Of a stretch of 64,000 bases of DNA, positions 35,366 through 47,300 are shown in pieces; position 1 is the stretch's first letter, and the number at the start of each line of letters is the position of its first letter. The stretch covers positions 7,812,001 through 7,876,000 of the forward strand of contig NC_044029.1 in the NCBI RefSeq assembly GCF_900496995.4. The letters run 5' to 3'. Below the pieces are notes generated by a model that was given only the letters and a program-made list of their open reading frames with translations, did no database searches and was not told the origin of the DNA. Made by a program: the position numbers and the translations under genes. Source of the DNA: Aquila chrysaetos chrysaetos. Taxonomy: Eukaryota; Chordata; Aves; Accipitriformes; Accipitridae.

Positions 35366-38300
35366 AACACATAAGGGAGGAGAGTGTTGGAAATGGAGAA
35401 AATGGTACATTCAGTCACAGGACATTGTCTCAGTACCTAATGAAAGGAAGGAGAGAAAGAGATTTGGGGCTGGATGAAGAATGTGCTGACTGGGACAGTC
35501 ACGTGCAGACAAAGAAGTCTCCACATCTGGAGAGTTGCTCCTTGCTTATGTTTAGGACTGATTGGGGCTTGTAGAATATAAAAAAGAGTTCTGTATCTGC
35601 AATATTGAATAAAAATCTGCTTACAGGGGGACAAGGGGCCTGTTTTGTTTACTGCTGTATTAAAGCACAGGAAAATCTTTACATGGAATTCCTCTACAGA
35701 GGTCACAGCAGCTGAGGTGATACTACATCTGGACCCAATCTGCAAGTCAGAAGTAACCTGTGAGGTTTAATGGTACTTAGGGCTATGCCAGTAGCTAGTG
35801 AGCTGTAGAGGAAGGAAGGGAGAAGAAAAAGAGGTTTGAGAAACAGCTGGACTGAGGTGATAAAGACCCAAGAACCCAGTGATTTTTGTGACCTCTATTG
35901 GCCATATACTCCATGGTTTTGCCTAATCCATTTTTTAACTCATTCATACTTTTGTTCTCCCTGACATTTGCTGTCAGAGGGCAGTTCTGTCATTTACTTA
36001 CAAGTACAATCTTTTGGTCTGTGTTTATTTTAACTTTGCTGTCTGATTATATCTTTCAGCGGGCCCTTGTACTTACACTGTGAGAAATAACTGTTTCTTG
36101 TTTATTCTCTCCATGATATAGATTATTATAGGCCTTTCTCATAATAATCAGATATTCACCTTTCTTCAGATTCAAGAGTCTTACCACTCTGCTTAATCTC
36201 CCCACACATATTAAGCTATTCTGTATACTAAAACTCTCTTGCTGCCATTTGCTCCCCGCCACCGCTATATAAATATTCAGAGGCTGTACCTGGGGTATTC
36301 AAAGTGTCAGCTCAGAGCGAAAGTTTACAGTGGCATAATGAGCTTTTCCACTTCATTCTGTATTCCTTTCTCATTACTTGTTAACTCTCTTTTTTTGTTT
36401 GGTTGGTTTTGGTTTTGGTTTTACCAGTACAGAACATTGACCTATGGCTTTGAGTGAACTGCCCCAAATAAATTATGTTTCTGAGATGTGACAGTTAATT
36501 TAAAGGTTTGTTTAGATTTTCTTCTTGGTATGTTACTCTGCACTCACCAACATGGCCTTCACCTGCCAGTTTATTATCAGCTAGCAGTCTTCTGAGTCCC
36601 TTCTGCAAATCTTCTCAAGTGAATAAGTTGAGCAGCACAAATCCACAACTTCTCTGAAGATGGATTGCCCAGTTTCCTGCCTTTTAACCAGTTATAATCC
36701 CAGCACTGACCTTTCCCTCTTACTCTATTGGACCATCTAGTCTAGCATCTTGTATTCATATACTTGGTTGCACTTAAAACAGACATAAATATTTATGATG
36801 GTTTAAAATGAGGGAGTCAAGGTACCAGAAGCAGCCTATGCACAGTAATCTAGAGCAAGGAATGGGCAATTTATCTTGTTCCTAAGGTAGCTTTTGCTGC
36901 CTCCATCGAGCTGCTCACCGTTGCAGCCAGAATGAAGTTACACAACGTGGCTGAGCCATCCAGCTGCTCAGGGCCGCTCCGACGAGACGTCTTCCTCCCA
37001 CATCTCTCTGCCCACACTCTTGGCCACACAGTCCTGTTCCTCTCCTCACATGCCAGTCCTGCCAATTGTCTGACAGCTCGGTAAGCTGATTTAACCAGTT
37101 AGCCCAACAAAAAGCTGTTTATTCACTTTCCTGTGTCAAGTCCGTTTTCCATCCGTTTAAAAAGTTGAACGGTGTGAGCACAAAGCCTGTTGACAACCAG
37201 ACCGGGCACAAGGAAAGGGTTGGGAGTCTGTGGCTGGTGGGAGAGGAATGAGACCTCCCCACTTTTAAGGACAGCAAGCCATTAGATTAGATGAAGTCAT
37301 TTTGTGTAAACCCACTCGTAGAATAGGTTTCACGGAGCTGCCAAGCTGCCCTAGCGCACAGCCAAAGGAGGAGGGCTTGCTCCCTCCCCCTATTTCCAAG
37401 CCCTCCTTTCACTTTGCTTCTTTTTAGGTCTCTTAGTCCTGCTTATAGTTCAACTCCTCCCTTGCATGAGCTCTGGAAATCACACTGTCTGACTGATCTT
37501 GTCTGATCTCCAGGTAAGCCAACTCACCTCACCAATCAGCCCAAAACAGAAGGAACAAACTTTTGTTGCTGGGTTGGAATTTGAATGAGTTACGTCAGCT
37601 TACCAGGAGATCAGATGGTATCTCAGAGACTGTGTAAGATAGGCACTGGAACCAGGCGGTGGGTAAGAGAGGGAAGAAAGGGAAGGAGAGAGCAGTAGCA
37701 CACCCACTCCTCGTTGCATGTAAGAAGTTCATTTGAAACTCTCTCTGCAGACTGAGATGGTTAAAGCTGGGGTTTAAGGCATTGCTGTGCTGCAGTATTT
37801 TTGTCAGAGATGTGTACAACACTCAGTGCGAGTTCCTTTGGAAGATGGCAAATGAAACACTTCAATTTATTAACCTTAAGCTTTCTGATCGAGCACCCAA
37901 GATTTGCATCCAGATTTATTGTTCAGTAAGCTTACCCAGGCGGCAGGTGATACCCTAGTGTTTATAATTGCCTTTCCTTCCTTTAAATACCAGAGTGAAT
38001 TGTTGACACGTCTTTCTGATGATCTCAAGTTCAGTACAGATGTATTTTATGGAGTGTTTTCAAAAAATGAGTCCTGCAAAGTGAACTATCTGCCATTCAT
38101 TCATTACTTCTCCTAGGGGGAAGAAACTGTGTCAGAGAATAATTTGGCTGAGTTTAAGAGCTCAAGGATGAAAAATGCGACGTTACCAGCTATCTGCCTT
38201 TTAGATTTTTGCATGTTTGGAAGGTGATCATACTCAAGACTTGAGCGGTGGTTGCTTTTTATGTCCACGTGGCATGCTGGGAAGTGCCAGGGCGCTGGTC

Positions 38301-39019
38301 TGGAATGTTGGCCCAATATTCCTGGAAGATCAGAGCTGGAGTTTAAAGAAAACTAAAGACGTGTACATACAGATACAGATAGTTTGAGGCACTTTGGAAG
38401 TTTAAGGGCAAACTAACTGAACTGTTGTGTCAACACTGCCTACAAAATTAACCTGTCCCTCTGAAATGTTTTGCTGCTATTTCTACTCTATTCAGAGACT
38501 GGTTTATGCGCTGAGGAATGGAAATTTGTGTCGCTTCTGTTACCAAGAGAAATATCCACATATTTTTATGGTTTTGTGTATGTCTTTGGATAAACTCAGC
38601 AAGTCTTTTTGCCCCCTATGACATTTTTGTTTGGATTCTACAAATTAATTGAATACCAAGTGAAACAGCATGTATTCTATGGTATACTAGATGTCCTTTG
38701 GTCTTGTTTTTAGTGAAAAGCAATGTTCCTCGTTCTTAAGATTCTCTCCTTTATTACTTTGTAAGACTTTATCATACACCCACTTACTCTCTTCCTGGTT
38801 TTGGTTAGCCTAATTGTGAAAGTGCACAGACTGAAAGCCTTCTCTTCTCCCTCAGCCGTGGGGAAAATGCCTGCTTATTATGCTGGAGTCTTTCCTACAA
38901 TTCTTTGCATAGCTACATGAATGTAACAAGCATTTTGATTTACTTGCGTAGACGGACCCCGTTCCCACATTACATATCTTTGGTTGAAAATCATTTCGCA
39001 TTTGCTAGTAGAAGAGGAA

Positions 39020-39260
39020 GAATTTACACGGTATTTTAATATTTGAATAAATTAAAATTGTGACATGACTATTCAGAAGTAATAAAACCAGCTACAAATA
39101 TTGTCGAGTTACTATTTATTTTCATAATGAAGGGAAAAGTGAATGTTATTCTGGAGATAAAGCGATTTAATTTTGCCTCTGCCAATAAAAATAGTAATTT
39201 GAATATTAATTATTCTCTAGGAAATTCTACACTGATTTGATTTTTATGCCAAATACACCT
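39020..39260. promoter_or_regulatory. TAAT-rich candidate non-coding regulatory sequence
   Basis: Dense TAAT/ATTA cores and AATAAA-like sites in an unbroken low-repeat stretch about 1.8-2 kb upstream of the RASSF9 exon. Such composition is common in homeodomain-bound enhancers but also in plain AT-rich DNA. Confidence 0.2.
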
Positions 39261-40080
39261 TGAACATCTCTTAGGGACCGAAAAAATTTCCGGGTCCTTT
39301 AGATATAAGAAAATCCTCTCTTTGTGACATATATAACCTGATTCAAAACAAAAGGAAAGACTTCTATGGAATTAATGTGTTTGGGCTTATGTTCATAATG
39401 CCAAAATCAGACTACTTAAAATCTACCCTGGCAGTGGGATAAGAAATCTGAAAATTGTTTTGTTTCAGCTTCCCTATTTTTGTGTTATTTGGATGATTAC
39501 CCAAACAAGGCTTTTAAGAGGCTCCGGTCCCTCTCTTTGTAGTTACAGCTCAGAGAATTTAGTGGCGTGGGACTGAACTGAAAATATGTGGGGTATTCCC
39601 AGAGCTGCCAGTAATAGGTAACCCATGGAATGGGCCTTTGCTTTGTTTTCTTCAGGCTGCTGTGACTATCTTGACTAAGGGAGGAAAGGGGAATTTTAGA
39701 AAAAGAAAAGGCCTTTTTTTCAGATAAGCCCTTACTCTGGTAGGCTCCTATTTAATCATCCCCCCTGGTTAATAAAACAATTCCCTATTGTGCTGCACCT
39801 TTGGGCGGCCGCATAAAGAATTTGCCCCATAATATGTGAGAAACAAGAACAAAAAAAAAAAAAAAGAAAAAAAAGAGGAGTGATTTATGTCTAAAATGTA
39901 CCTGTTAAATTAACTGCAGAATGTAGAGGGCTAGAGTGGGCTAGGGCTGTGCTGGGGACTTACCACTTGCCCGCCGGCCCCGGGACCTTCACCCACCAGC
40001 ATCAGCCTTTGGGGCGCAATGGGTCCGCTTTGCCTTGCTCTGCTCCAAACTGGAGGAGGCGGGGAGGGAAAAAAAAAAAA

Positions 40081-40135
40081 AAAAAAGTTTTTTTCCCTTC
40101 TGAAGCTTTAAAAAGTTTTTCCTTCTGAAGCTTTA
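40081..40135. repeat. Tandem duplication of about 26 bp
   Basis: Two adjacent copies of a unit of the form AAAGTTTTTCCCTTCTGAAG followed by CTTTA (40081-40110 and 40111-40135), differing by a few T and C bases. Confidence 0.75.
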
Positions 40136-41001
40136 CTCCAAATCTCTCGTTCCCAGGGGGTTGCAGCGAACAGGAACTGTAGTGTGCGTTCATTTCCCTT
40201 CTGGCGAACCCAGCTGAAAATAATAACAAAAAAAGGTCCTGCAGCATCGCAGGACGAGCTGAGCCTTTCGCCTTGCTGCCACGCTCGGTCTCTGCTAGGC
40301 CACGCTTAAGAGGTTTGCGGAGGTGCTTTTAGTCTGCGAAGCCTTTCAAGCAAATAGCTCGTTTAATTCAAAATCCGGGGAGGGCAGAGGGGCCACAGCG
40401 CTTTTTTTTTTTTTTTTCCCCTTCATCTTCCCATTACTTGTCCGACACCTTGTAAAGAGGTACTGAGAAGGCAGGTTATTATGCGCTGAGAACTGGTGTG
40501 GCAACTGTTGCTCGCCCTTCATTAACGCTGCTGTTTAGCTGAACGACTTGACCTGAAGTGGCTGGAGCCTCCCGGGGAAAGTTTTCAGTCCTTTTGTTGT
40601 GTGTTTTTTTCTTTTTTTTTTTTTTTTTACAGAGTTCCCCACCGGAGCAAACCCCCTTCTTTTCCCATTTGCTGCCTGGTGCCCTGAGGGCGACGAGGCT
40701 GAAAGTTTAGCAAGTTCTGTGCATAACTTCACATCAGAGGAGCAAGTGCGTATTTCCACCCCCCCCCCACACACACACACTCCCTCCTTTCTTTTTCCTG
40801 CTCCTAAACGCCTCCTTCAAGTTTGCAGCTGGGCAGGACTCCAAAGGTGCAGCAGCAGCAACAAGCCGGAGTTCAAAGTTAGCAGTAAATTGCACAACTT
40901 CCAGCTCATCGCTACGCTCAGTGACTATTAACAAGCTGGAAGGCGCTCAGGGAAAAAAATAGGGGAGAAGGGAACACCCTCGAATTCTTTGGGGATCGCT
41001 G

Positions 41002-41067
41002 ATGTTATGCTTCTGCCGCTGGGATCATGGCTCCCTTTGGAAGGAATTTATTAAAAACCCGGCATAA
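41002..41067 (+). promoter_or_regulatory. RASSF9: Overlapping upstream ATGs at the RASSF9 start
   Basis: An ATG at 41002 opens 21 codons to TAA at 41065-41067; a second at 41007 opens 15 codons to TAA at 41052-41054. Both are out of frame with the RASSF9 ATG at 41027 and end past it, so all three frames carry an ATG within 26 nt. The first has C at -3 (weak), the second G at -3, while the RASSF9 ATG has A at -3 and G at +4 (strong). They can reduce RASSF9 translation if the transcript starts upstream of them, which is not shown here. Confidence 0.6.
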
Positions 41068-41073
41068 AACCAG
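41027..41073 (+). CDS. RASSF9: RASSF9 coding exon 1 (N-terminus only; partial gene)
   Basis: 47 nt encode MAPFGRNLLKTRHKT plus two bases of the next codon (Arg or Ser), followed by donor AG|GTAAAG. The human protein begins MAPFGRNLLKTRHKNR, so only one residue differs in the stretch seen. RASSF9 (P-CIP1) is an N-terminal Ras-association-domain protein of about 435 residues that binds the cytosolic tail of the amidating enzyme PAM at recycling endosomes (family knowledge). The Ras-association domain and coiled coil are encoded by the second, large exon, which is not in the window: no plus-strand frame of that size exists up to 64,000. The gene lies head to head with NTS about 17 kb away, as in mammals. 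ATG context is strong. Confidence 0.93.
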
Positions 41074-41432
41074 GTAAAGCGCGTGGGTACGCGGAGGAAA
41101 AGGGAGGGCGGTATGGGATGGGTTGCTTTTGTACTTTTTTTTTTTTTTTTTTTTTTTCGGTTCTGGGGGGGAGGATGTGTTGCTGCGGCCCCACGCCGTT
41201 CCCGGGAGCTGGAATGCCGGGGCTCACCTGCGGCTCCCCGGAGCCGGGCCGGAGGGAAGGAGTGCTTCTCCCCCCCCCCGGGACCCGGCTTTCCCCTCTT
41301 TGCTCCGGCTCTTTGGACTCCTGGGCAGTATTTTGAGTGAGGGGAAGAAAGCTTTTGCTGACTTTGAACCTCCCCCGTCCAAACCACGGCGGACCTCGGA
41401 GGGTCCCCCGTGTGACCGAGGTGAGGCTCGGC

Positions 41433-41490
41433 CGGGACCGGGAGGGAAAAGTGCCGGCGGACGCGGCCGGGGACGGGGGCGGGGGGGACA
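41433..41490 (+). other. Candidate G-quadruplex tract in RASSF9 intron 1
   Basis: Successive G-runs (GGG, GGG, GGG, then GGGG, GGGGG, GGGGGGG with 1-2 nt loops) on the coding strand about 0.4 kb past the exon 1 donor. The last three runs alone satisfy a quadruplex pattern if the longest run is split. Confidence 0.5.
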
Positions 41491-44334
41491 CGGACCCGGA
41501 GCCCCTCAGCCTCTCTGGGACAAAAAAAACCTGCCCGTGTTTCTCCCGGGAGGGCCGAGCCGGGCCGGGCTGCTGTTCCCCGGGAGGCAGAGCCGCAACC
41601 CGCAGCCCCTTCGGATCAAACCCGTCCCTGAACTCCGGTGGCTGCAAGCCTGGGAGGTGGGAGAGCATCGCTCTTCCAGCGTGGGCAGGGAAGGGAGGAG
41701 GGTTTTTGGGGGGTAGCCTTTAGTCTGAGCCGGACTTGACTGCCTATGGGGTTTTCTTTTGCTCCCCCAAATATTCAGGGTGACGGCTGGGGGGGTCCTT
41801 GGGTTGGCCTCTGCCAAGTTTCTGTATGGGGACTTTGCCCCTCACGTTGTGCGTGCTTCCACATGCCATCATGCACACCAACTGGAAAAAGAAGAAAAAG
41901 AGTTATGTAATCATTTTAAGGGCTAGGATGGCACTAGGTTTCTTAAGAGTCAATTTGCTTGGACCCTATGGAATTTACAGTGGGCGAACCCGCCTAGCTA
42001 AGACTGAACAGAAACAGATCGCTGAAATTTTGCCTCGGCGAGAAACTCAAAAATCACTTGTAATCTCTTCCCCGTTTTGACTGGTGCTCTCCACTGAAAT
42101 TGAATTCGTATTTAAGGGTACGCAAGGGAGAATCTTTTTCAGAGGGAATGTAATTGGACCCTAAAAAGTCTTGTAAAAATGTCCTGATTTTTTCCAGGTT
42201 TGCCTTTTGGTTTTCCCATTCAATACACTGAAAGTTATTCTGGGGGGATTGTATTTGTTGGGATTGTGTGAAAATATTAACTTAACGTATTACATGGAAT
42301 ATAAATCAGAAAGACTGTAACAGTCAAGGTTTAATAAATAGGATACTATTTTAGAATTATTAATATTGTAGGTTACTGATTAAACAGTGTATATTGCTAA
42401 TGTGTCTGGAAACAGGAAAACTTTGGTGTATTTCCCATGTGGCCATTTTATGCTTAGAAGATCTGGAAACGTAGACATGAACTTTACATGAAATTGGTTT
42501 TACATAGAGCTGTAAATGTATTACTATTAGAAGTTTTGCTACTGCCATCAATTACCTGAATAACTGTGTTAAATCACAAAGCGCAGTTCCACTCTGTTCA
42601 ATGGTGAAACTGTTTCTCTTTTGGCTGTTTAAAATATCTTCACACTATTTGCATCAATCTCACCGTGTCTGCTGATGGGACATCTTATTCCTCAGGAAAA
42701 GAAAGTCATAATCCAAAGCTTTAAATAGGCAATAAAAATTAAAATACCAGAGGAAGCATTACTGTAAACATCTAGTACTTTCTTCTCATTTCACCCTCCC
42801 CTTCCCCTTGCCCCCCTCCTCAAAAAAAAAGAAATTAATGCCTTTAATGGCAGAGAGCTGTTGTGGCAATAAGAAGGGGCTGAAAGTCTTGTGACTACAG
42901 GAATGGGGCGGGGAGGAGGGGTGTCAGGAACAAAGCAAACTACATAATTCTTCAGATGTGTTATTATCTCTTAAAATATTTAAATTTCTGTGTATTTAAC
43001 ATTAGCTTTTGGTACTGAATTTTGAGAATTAAACTTTGCTTATGCTGTTAGTAAAAGGGTCTTGTAGTATGATTGAAGAGCTGTGTAATAACTCTTTTTT
43101 CATTATAATTGTATCTTTGTGAAGTCATTTGAAACCTTGAAAAGGAAGTCAAGTGAGCTTAAAATCCTTGACTGTGTTTAGGGCAGTAGTTGGGGAGTCA
43201 GAACTTGTGGCTTATTACCTTGTCTTAGTTTGCCTACCTGTAAAGAGGGACCAAAAAGGGACATTCATATATGTACATATTTAATCTGCTGCTTTGTTTA
43301 TTAGGTCTAGCGCTTGTCCATCTTTTTGAGAAGCTCAGGTTTCTTGCTTTTTCACTGAAAGTTTTTAATGACCATTTGCTATACGGTCATTAAATGCTAT
43401 ATAAATATAACTCTTGAGAGTTACAAGATAAGCAAATGAGGAATAAAATCTATGTTTACAGGAGGAGGACATAAAGCTAAGTCAAGGCAATGCAGGTAGG
43501 TGGAAGAAGAGCCAGAAGGAAAATGAAGGCGTTATAGTCATTTGCTCAGATAACAAGATGACACCTCTGTAATTAGTGCTTGTCTTGCAGCATCGCCCAG
43601 AGCAGGGCCCTATTTCATAGTAGACTCTTCACATCCAGATCGTAAAATGTCAGTCTCTACCCCTAAGATGTCAGAGTTTAAACAAAGAGGTTAGTTACTC
43701 TAACTGTATCTCTGCGTATGAGGTATTTGAGCAAGAGCCGGGGGATGTTGGCGGTGATGCCACGAGCCTTTAGAGAAAGAAACTGAGATTAAACCGCAGG
43801 AAGACAAAACCTGTGTTGAGCTGCTTCTAGTGTTTGAAAGGTCTTCAGTCGGTATTACGCTCTCGGGCTGCTGAAATCTCACTCATGCAGAGAGACAGCA
43901 CAAGGCCTCGGTAACCATTGGATCCCTGTAAGCCCTGATTTGATTTCAGAGGAGCAGCTGCTAGGAATGTGGCCCCAACATATTTTTTCTTGGCCAGGAA
44001 GAGAATGAGTGATATCTTGATATCTTTTTCAAGAGTTATGAGGAGTTTTTACACTATTCTTCTTTGACCTCCTGTGACAACCAGAAATAATCGTAGTCCC
44101 CAGAGCGTGTATGTGCTTGTCAGTGTGTCCCTTGGAGAACAATACATCCAAGAGGTAGCAAGGCCATGCCCCACCCACCTACAAATCCAAATGTGCTCAG
44201 CAAGGACAGGCTGTACCCTGTAAGGCAAGAGAGGAAAAAGGACTTTTTCCTGCAGGACTAAGCCTCCATAACATGCATACACTCAGGGGGATTTGTTTTT
44301 ATGCAAATCTCTTAAAGATGCTGTTCTTTGGAAC

Positions 44335-44398
44335 TGTGAGGAATGCTCAGCTCACCTCACACACTTTGGAAGTGTGGCGATGTGAGGGAATGCTCAGC
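44335..44398. repeat. Short direct repeat flanking a small hairpin
   Basis: TGTGAGGAATGCTCAGC at 44335-44351 recurs with one extra G at 44381-44398. Between them CACACTT and AAGTGTG form a 7-bp stem with a TGG loop. Confidence 0.75.
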
Positions 44399-47300
44399 CA
44401 AAGATGGAGGAAGAGACAGGGCACTGAGTTCTTCGCAGGTGTTTAGTATTGATCTAGCACGTGGCACTGCGCAGAGACAGAACAGCTCCCTGTCCAAATA
44501 TGAGCAACAAATACAAAGCATATATACTCGCAGTGTTTATGTACCAGGGTTTCACATTGTATATGATTTCCTGGTTGCTAAGTAGAGCAGGAATCCATGT
44601 CCCATTGATTTTCTATAAGATTAGGACTTCTCTGCTCTTGGCTGCTAGATCTGGTCACTTCTGAGAATGGCTCTTTAGGCTCATTTAACTACTTCAAACG
44701 TTACCCATCACCTCAAGGATACCTGGATCTATCATTGTCTCATCTGCCCAGTGATCTCACACCAAGAAAGCCGAGTCCATTGCTATTTCTCTTTCATTGA
44801 GGCCACTTCCTTGGGTTTTTCACATAAACCCTACCAAAACTTGTCGAAGCTCTACTGTTCCATGCAAGTTGTAGCCAGGGAAGTAGCAAACTGAAAGGGA
44901 GAGGGTACAGATAATTCGTTTTCTTCACGTAATTGTCCTTGATGCTGTAGGGCTGTCCTGTTAGGCACAAATAGCTTGAGAAATATTTTTGCCAGTGTAA
45001 TTCATACTGGTCCTAAGTTTACCACAACCATTTGTATGCTCTGTTGACATACAACACATCTGAACCCCGAGTACTGTTTGATGATGAAACAGTTGTGTTA
45101 CAAATTTGTTATTATTTAAGTGTATCTATTGCTTTTGCTTTTCCTTCCTGTTTTTTTCCACCTTTTACAGTCAATATCTCAGTGCCACAGCAGTTAGCAT
45201 AATGTTTCTGTACAGGAGGCAAAGATTTCCTTTACCTACTCTTCACGTCTGTCTCTCTTTGATCAGCTCATCTCCGGTTCAGAGGTAGAAAGAAAAACCA
45301 TATATATCCATTCATTCGTAAGGATATAGAGGGAGTTCTTCCTGTCCTGACAGTCAGAGGCCCCTCCCCAGTGAGAGAAACATTCAATTATTCTCTCCGG
45401 CTTTATATTACAGTGCAGGGTAATGAATTAGATTAGAGACTTCATCTATCTGATACTGACCTAGCATTACCATGTTCCCTCCCTTCCTCCCTCCCTCCAG
45501 TAGCTTCTCATCGCACCTAGTTAGTGCAGTGATTTGAGTGTTGCTCTGAACATCTCTACTGCTCTACGGTTGAGTACACTGCTGTACATTTCAAGCCTTG
45601 GCGAAGCAAAACTGATAATGCTCAGCATTTAGGTTTGGACTGGAAAAGCTCTTGGAGATCAGCTGCTTATCTGAATGAACTGTGTATGACCCACAGTGTA
45701 AGTCTCATGGGATCATGTGAGATGTCTAATAGTTCTCCTCTTGGATGAGCGTACCCGGAGAAAAGTCTATAGGAAGCTATAAAGGTGCTTTTTGATTCAA
45801 GACTGCCAGGCGTTCGGTATGTATGTTGGAGGGGGTAGGTAAAAGCTTATTTAGAGTTAGTGGTACTATCTGTGTTAATGGTGCTTGTTTGGTAATGGTG
45901 GAACACGTTCTTCTCCATATTTTTACTTTTCCTTGAGTGTGAGATGTATTAGTGAACTATCAAAGACGTTGTTCCTGTTTGAGCCAGAGTTCATACGTTA
46001 TAATTTATTTTCTGGTCTGGCTTGTCAGCTTTGTCTCAGGTCAAAACGGTTGCATACATTTTCTAATAATCTTTGTACATATTTGTTCACTTCACTTTCA
46101 GGAAGAGCTTTTCGTCTAGCAAAACACTAACCTTATTTCTAAAGAGTTAATTATCTACTATTCCAGGAGGGCAGACAGCTATTTCATTCCAAAGGAGTAA
46201 ATAAAATGAGTAATAGATGTGTGTAATACTACACCATCTAAGGGAAGAGCACTACTTAGGTTAAGTTGAAGCTAATCCGAAACACTAATATCATGTAGAG
46301 TCAGGCTGAGAAGACACATTTCAGACAAAGAAACATGTTTTTAGTAATACAGAGGAAAAATCTTACTGGTCAGTGGTGATTTCATGTTTTACTGATGAAA
46401 AATTAACATTTTACTTGCAGAGAAAAGACTCAGACATGTTGCTAAATGTATAATGAGTTCGGTAGAGAGATGTAAGTTTTCAGAGATGGGGATTTTTAAA
46501 AAATTCTAATAACTTTAATAAAAAGTCAGTGATAATCACAGAGTAGTACTTCTTGATTGGCTGTGCTCAGAAAATCTTATTTTTTTGTTTTGTTTGTTTC
46601 ATATGATGAATAACAACAATTTAAAATTATGGTCTTAAACATTATTATTTGCAAGCATTAACATCACATATGCTGTACAAGCCTTAATTAGTTCGTCCAA
46701 GTTCTATATTTAGTATGTAGATAAATCTTTATTAATGGTGACAGAAAGGATGATGCAAGATAAAGTTTTTGTTTGAGACCACACACTAAGTGAAGCCTAG
46801 AACTGAATGTTGGACATGTTGGTACCCAGTCATGTTCATGGGTAACTGAGCTATTATTGTCACTTCTACTGTTTCTCTTACGTGTTATGATTCTCTCAAG
46901 ATGGTGACTTTCTGTCTTCTTCTGTATTATTACCATGCTAGCAATTCCCCAAGTATCACGTAGGACACAACAGAAAGAGTCAAATGGTTTCAGGATAAAC
47001 AGAAAGAAAGAGTGACCAGTCAAATGGAATTAGAGAGGAAAACAGATGACTGAATTTATTTGTGTATCAAAGGCCAGAACCATCCTCTGCAGAATGTTGG
47101 TGCTAAACAAATACAGTTCAGTGTAATTTTCAGGTAGGCAAGATACTGTATTACAGACAAATGTCATGCAGGGTTCTCTGAAAATTTCTATCATCAGATC
47201 AGTTTGCATCTGGTCTTTTTTTTTTTTATCAGCTATTTCATGCCTATGTCTCCCATTAGAAAAAATTACTTAGAACTGAGAGCAGTAGTTTTCCTGTAAA

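Larger units (their letters stand above)
24401..39950. other. Intergenic spacer between divergent NTS and RASSF9
   Basis: About 15.5 kb, AT-rich, no gene supported. It holds an AAAC repeat (about 25120-25145), a CT-rich stretch (about 29771-29800), an A-run (29552-29570), a CACAGT repeat (about 31524-31548) and a TTTTGG repeat near 36400-36422. A slightly GC-richer patch lies at 36880-37520. Frames at 24383-24883 (minus) and 24482-24862 (plus) overlap each other and have no recognisable product. Confidence 0.55.
39960..41720. promoter_or_regulatory. RASSF9: CpG island at RASSF9 exon 1
   Basis: GC- and CpG-rich block in an AT-rich setting, covering the promoter side, exon 1 and about 650 bp of intron 1 of RASSF9. 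No TATA box is evident near the exon, so initiation may be dispersed. It is interrupted by long A and T runs (40069-40086, 40405-40418, 40611-40628, 41135-41157). Confidence 0.8.

Noticed and set aside
40611-40632. T-run ending in ACAG upstream of RASSF9, as a splice acceptor
   Set aside because: A T homopolymer followed by CAG is expected by chance, and no donor for an upstream exon was identified.
41051-41668. 205-codon minus-strand frame and overlapping plus-strand frames (41123-41716, 41337-41723)
   Set aside because: All sit in stop-poor CpG-island sequence, overlap one another on both strands, and are rich in Pro, Gly and Arg as GC bias predicts.
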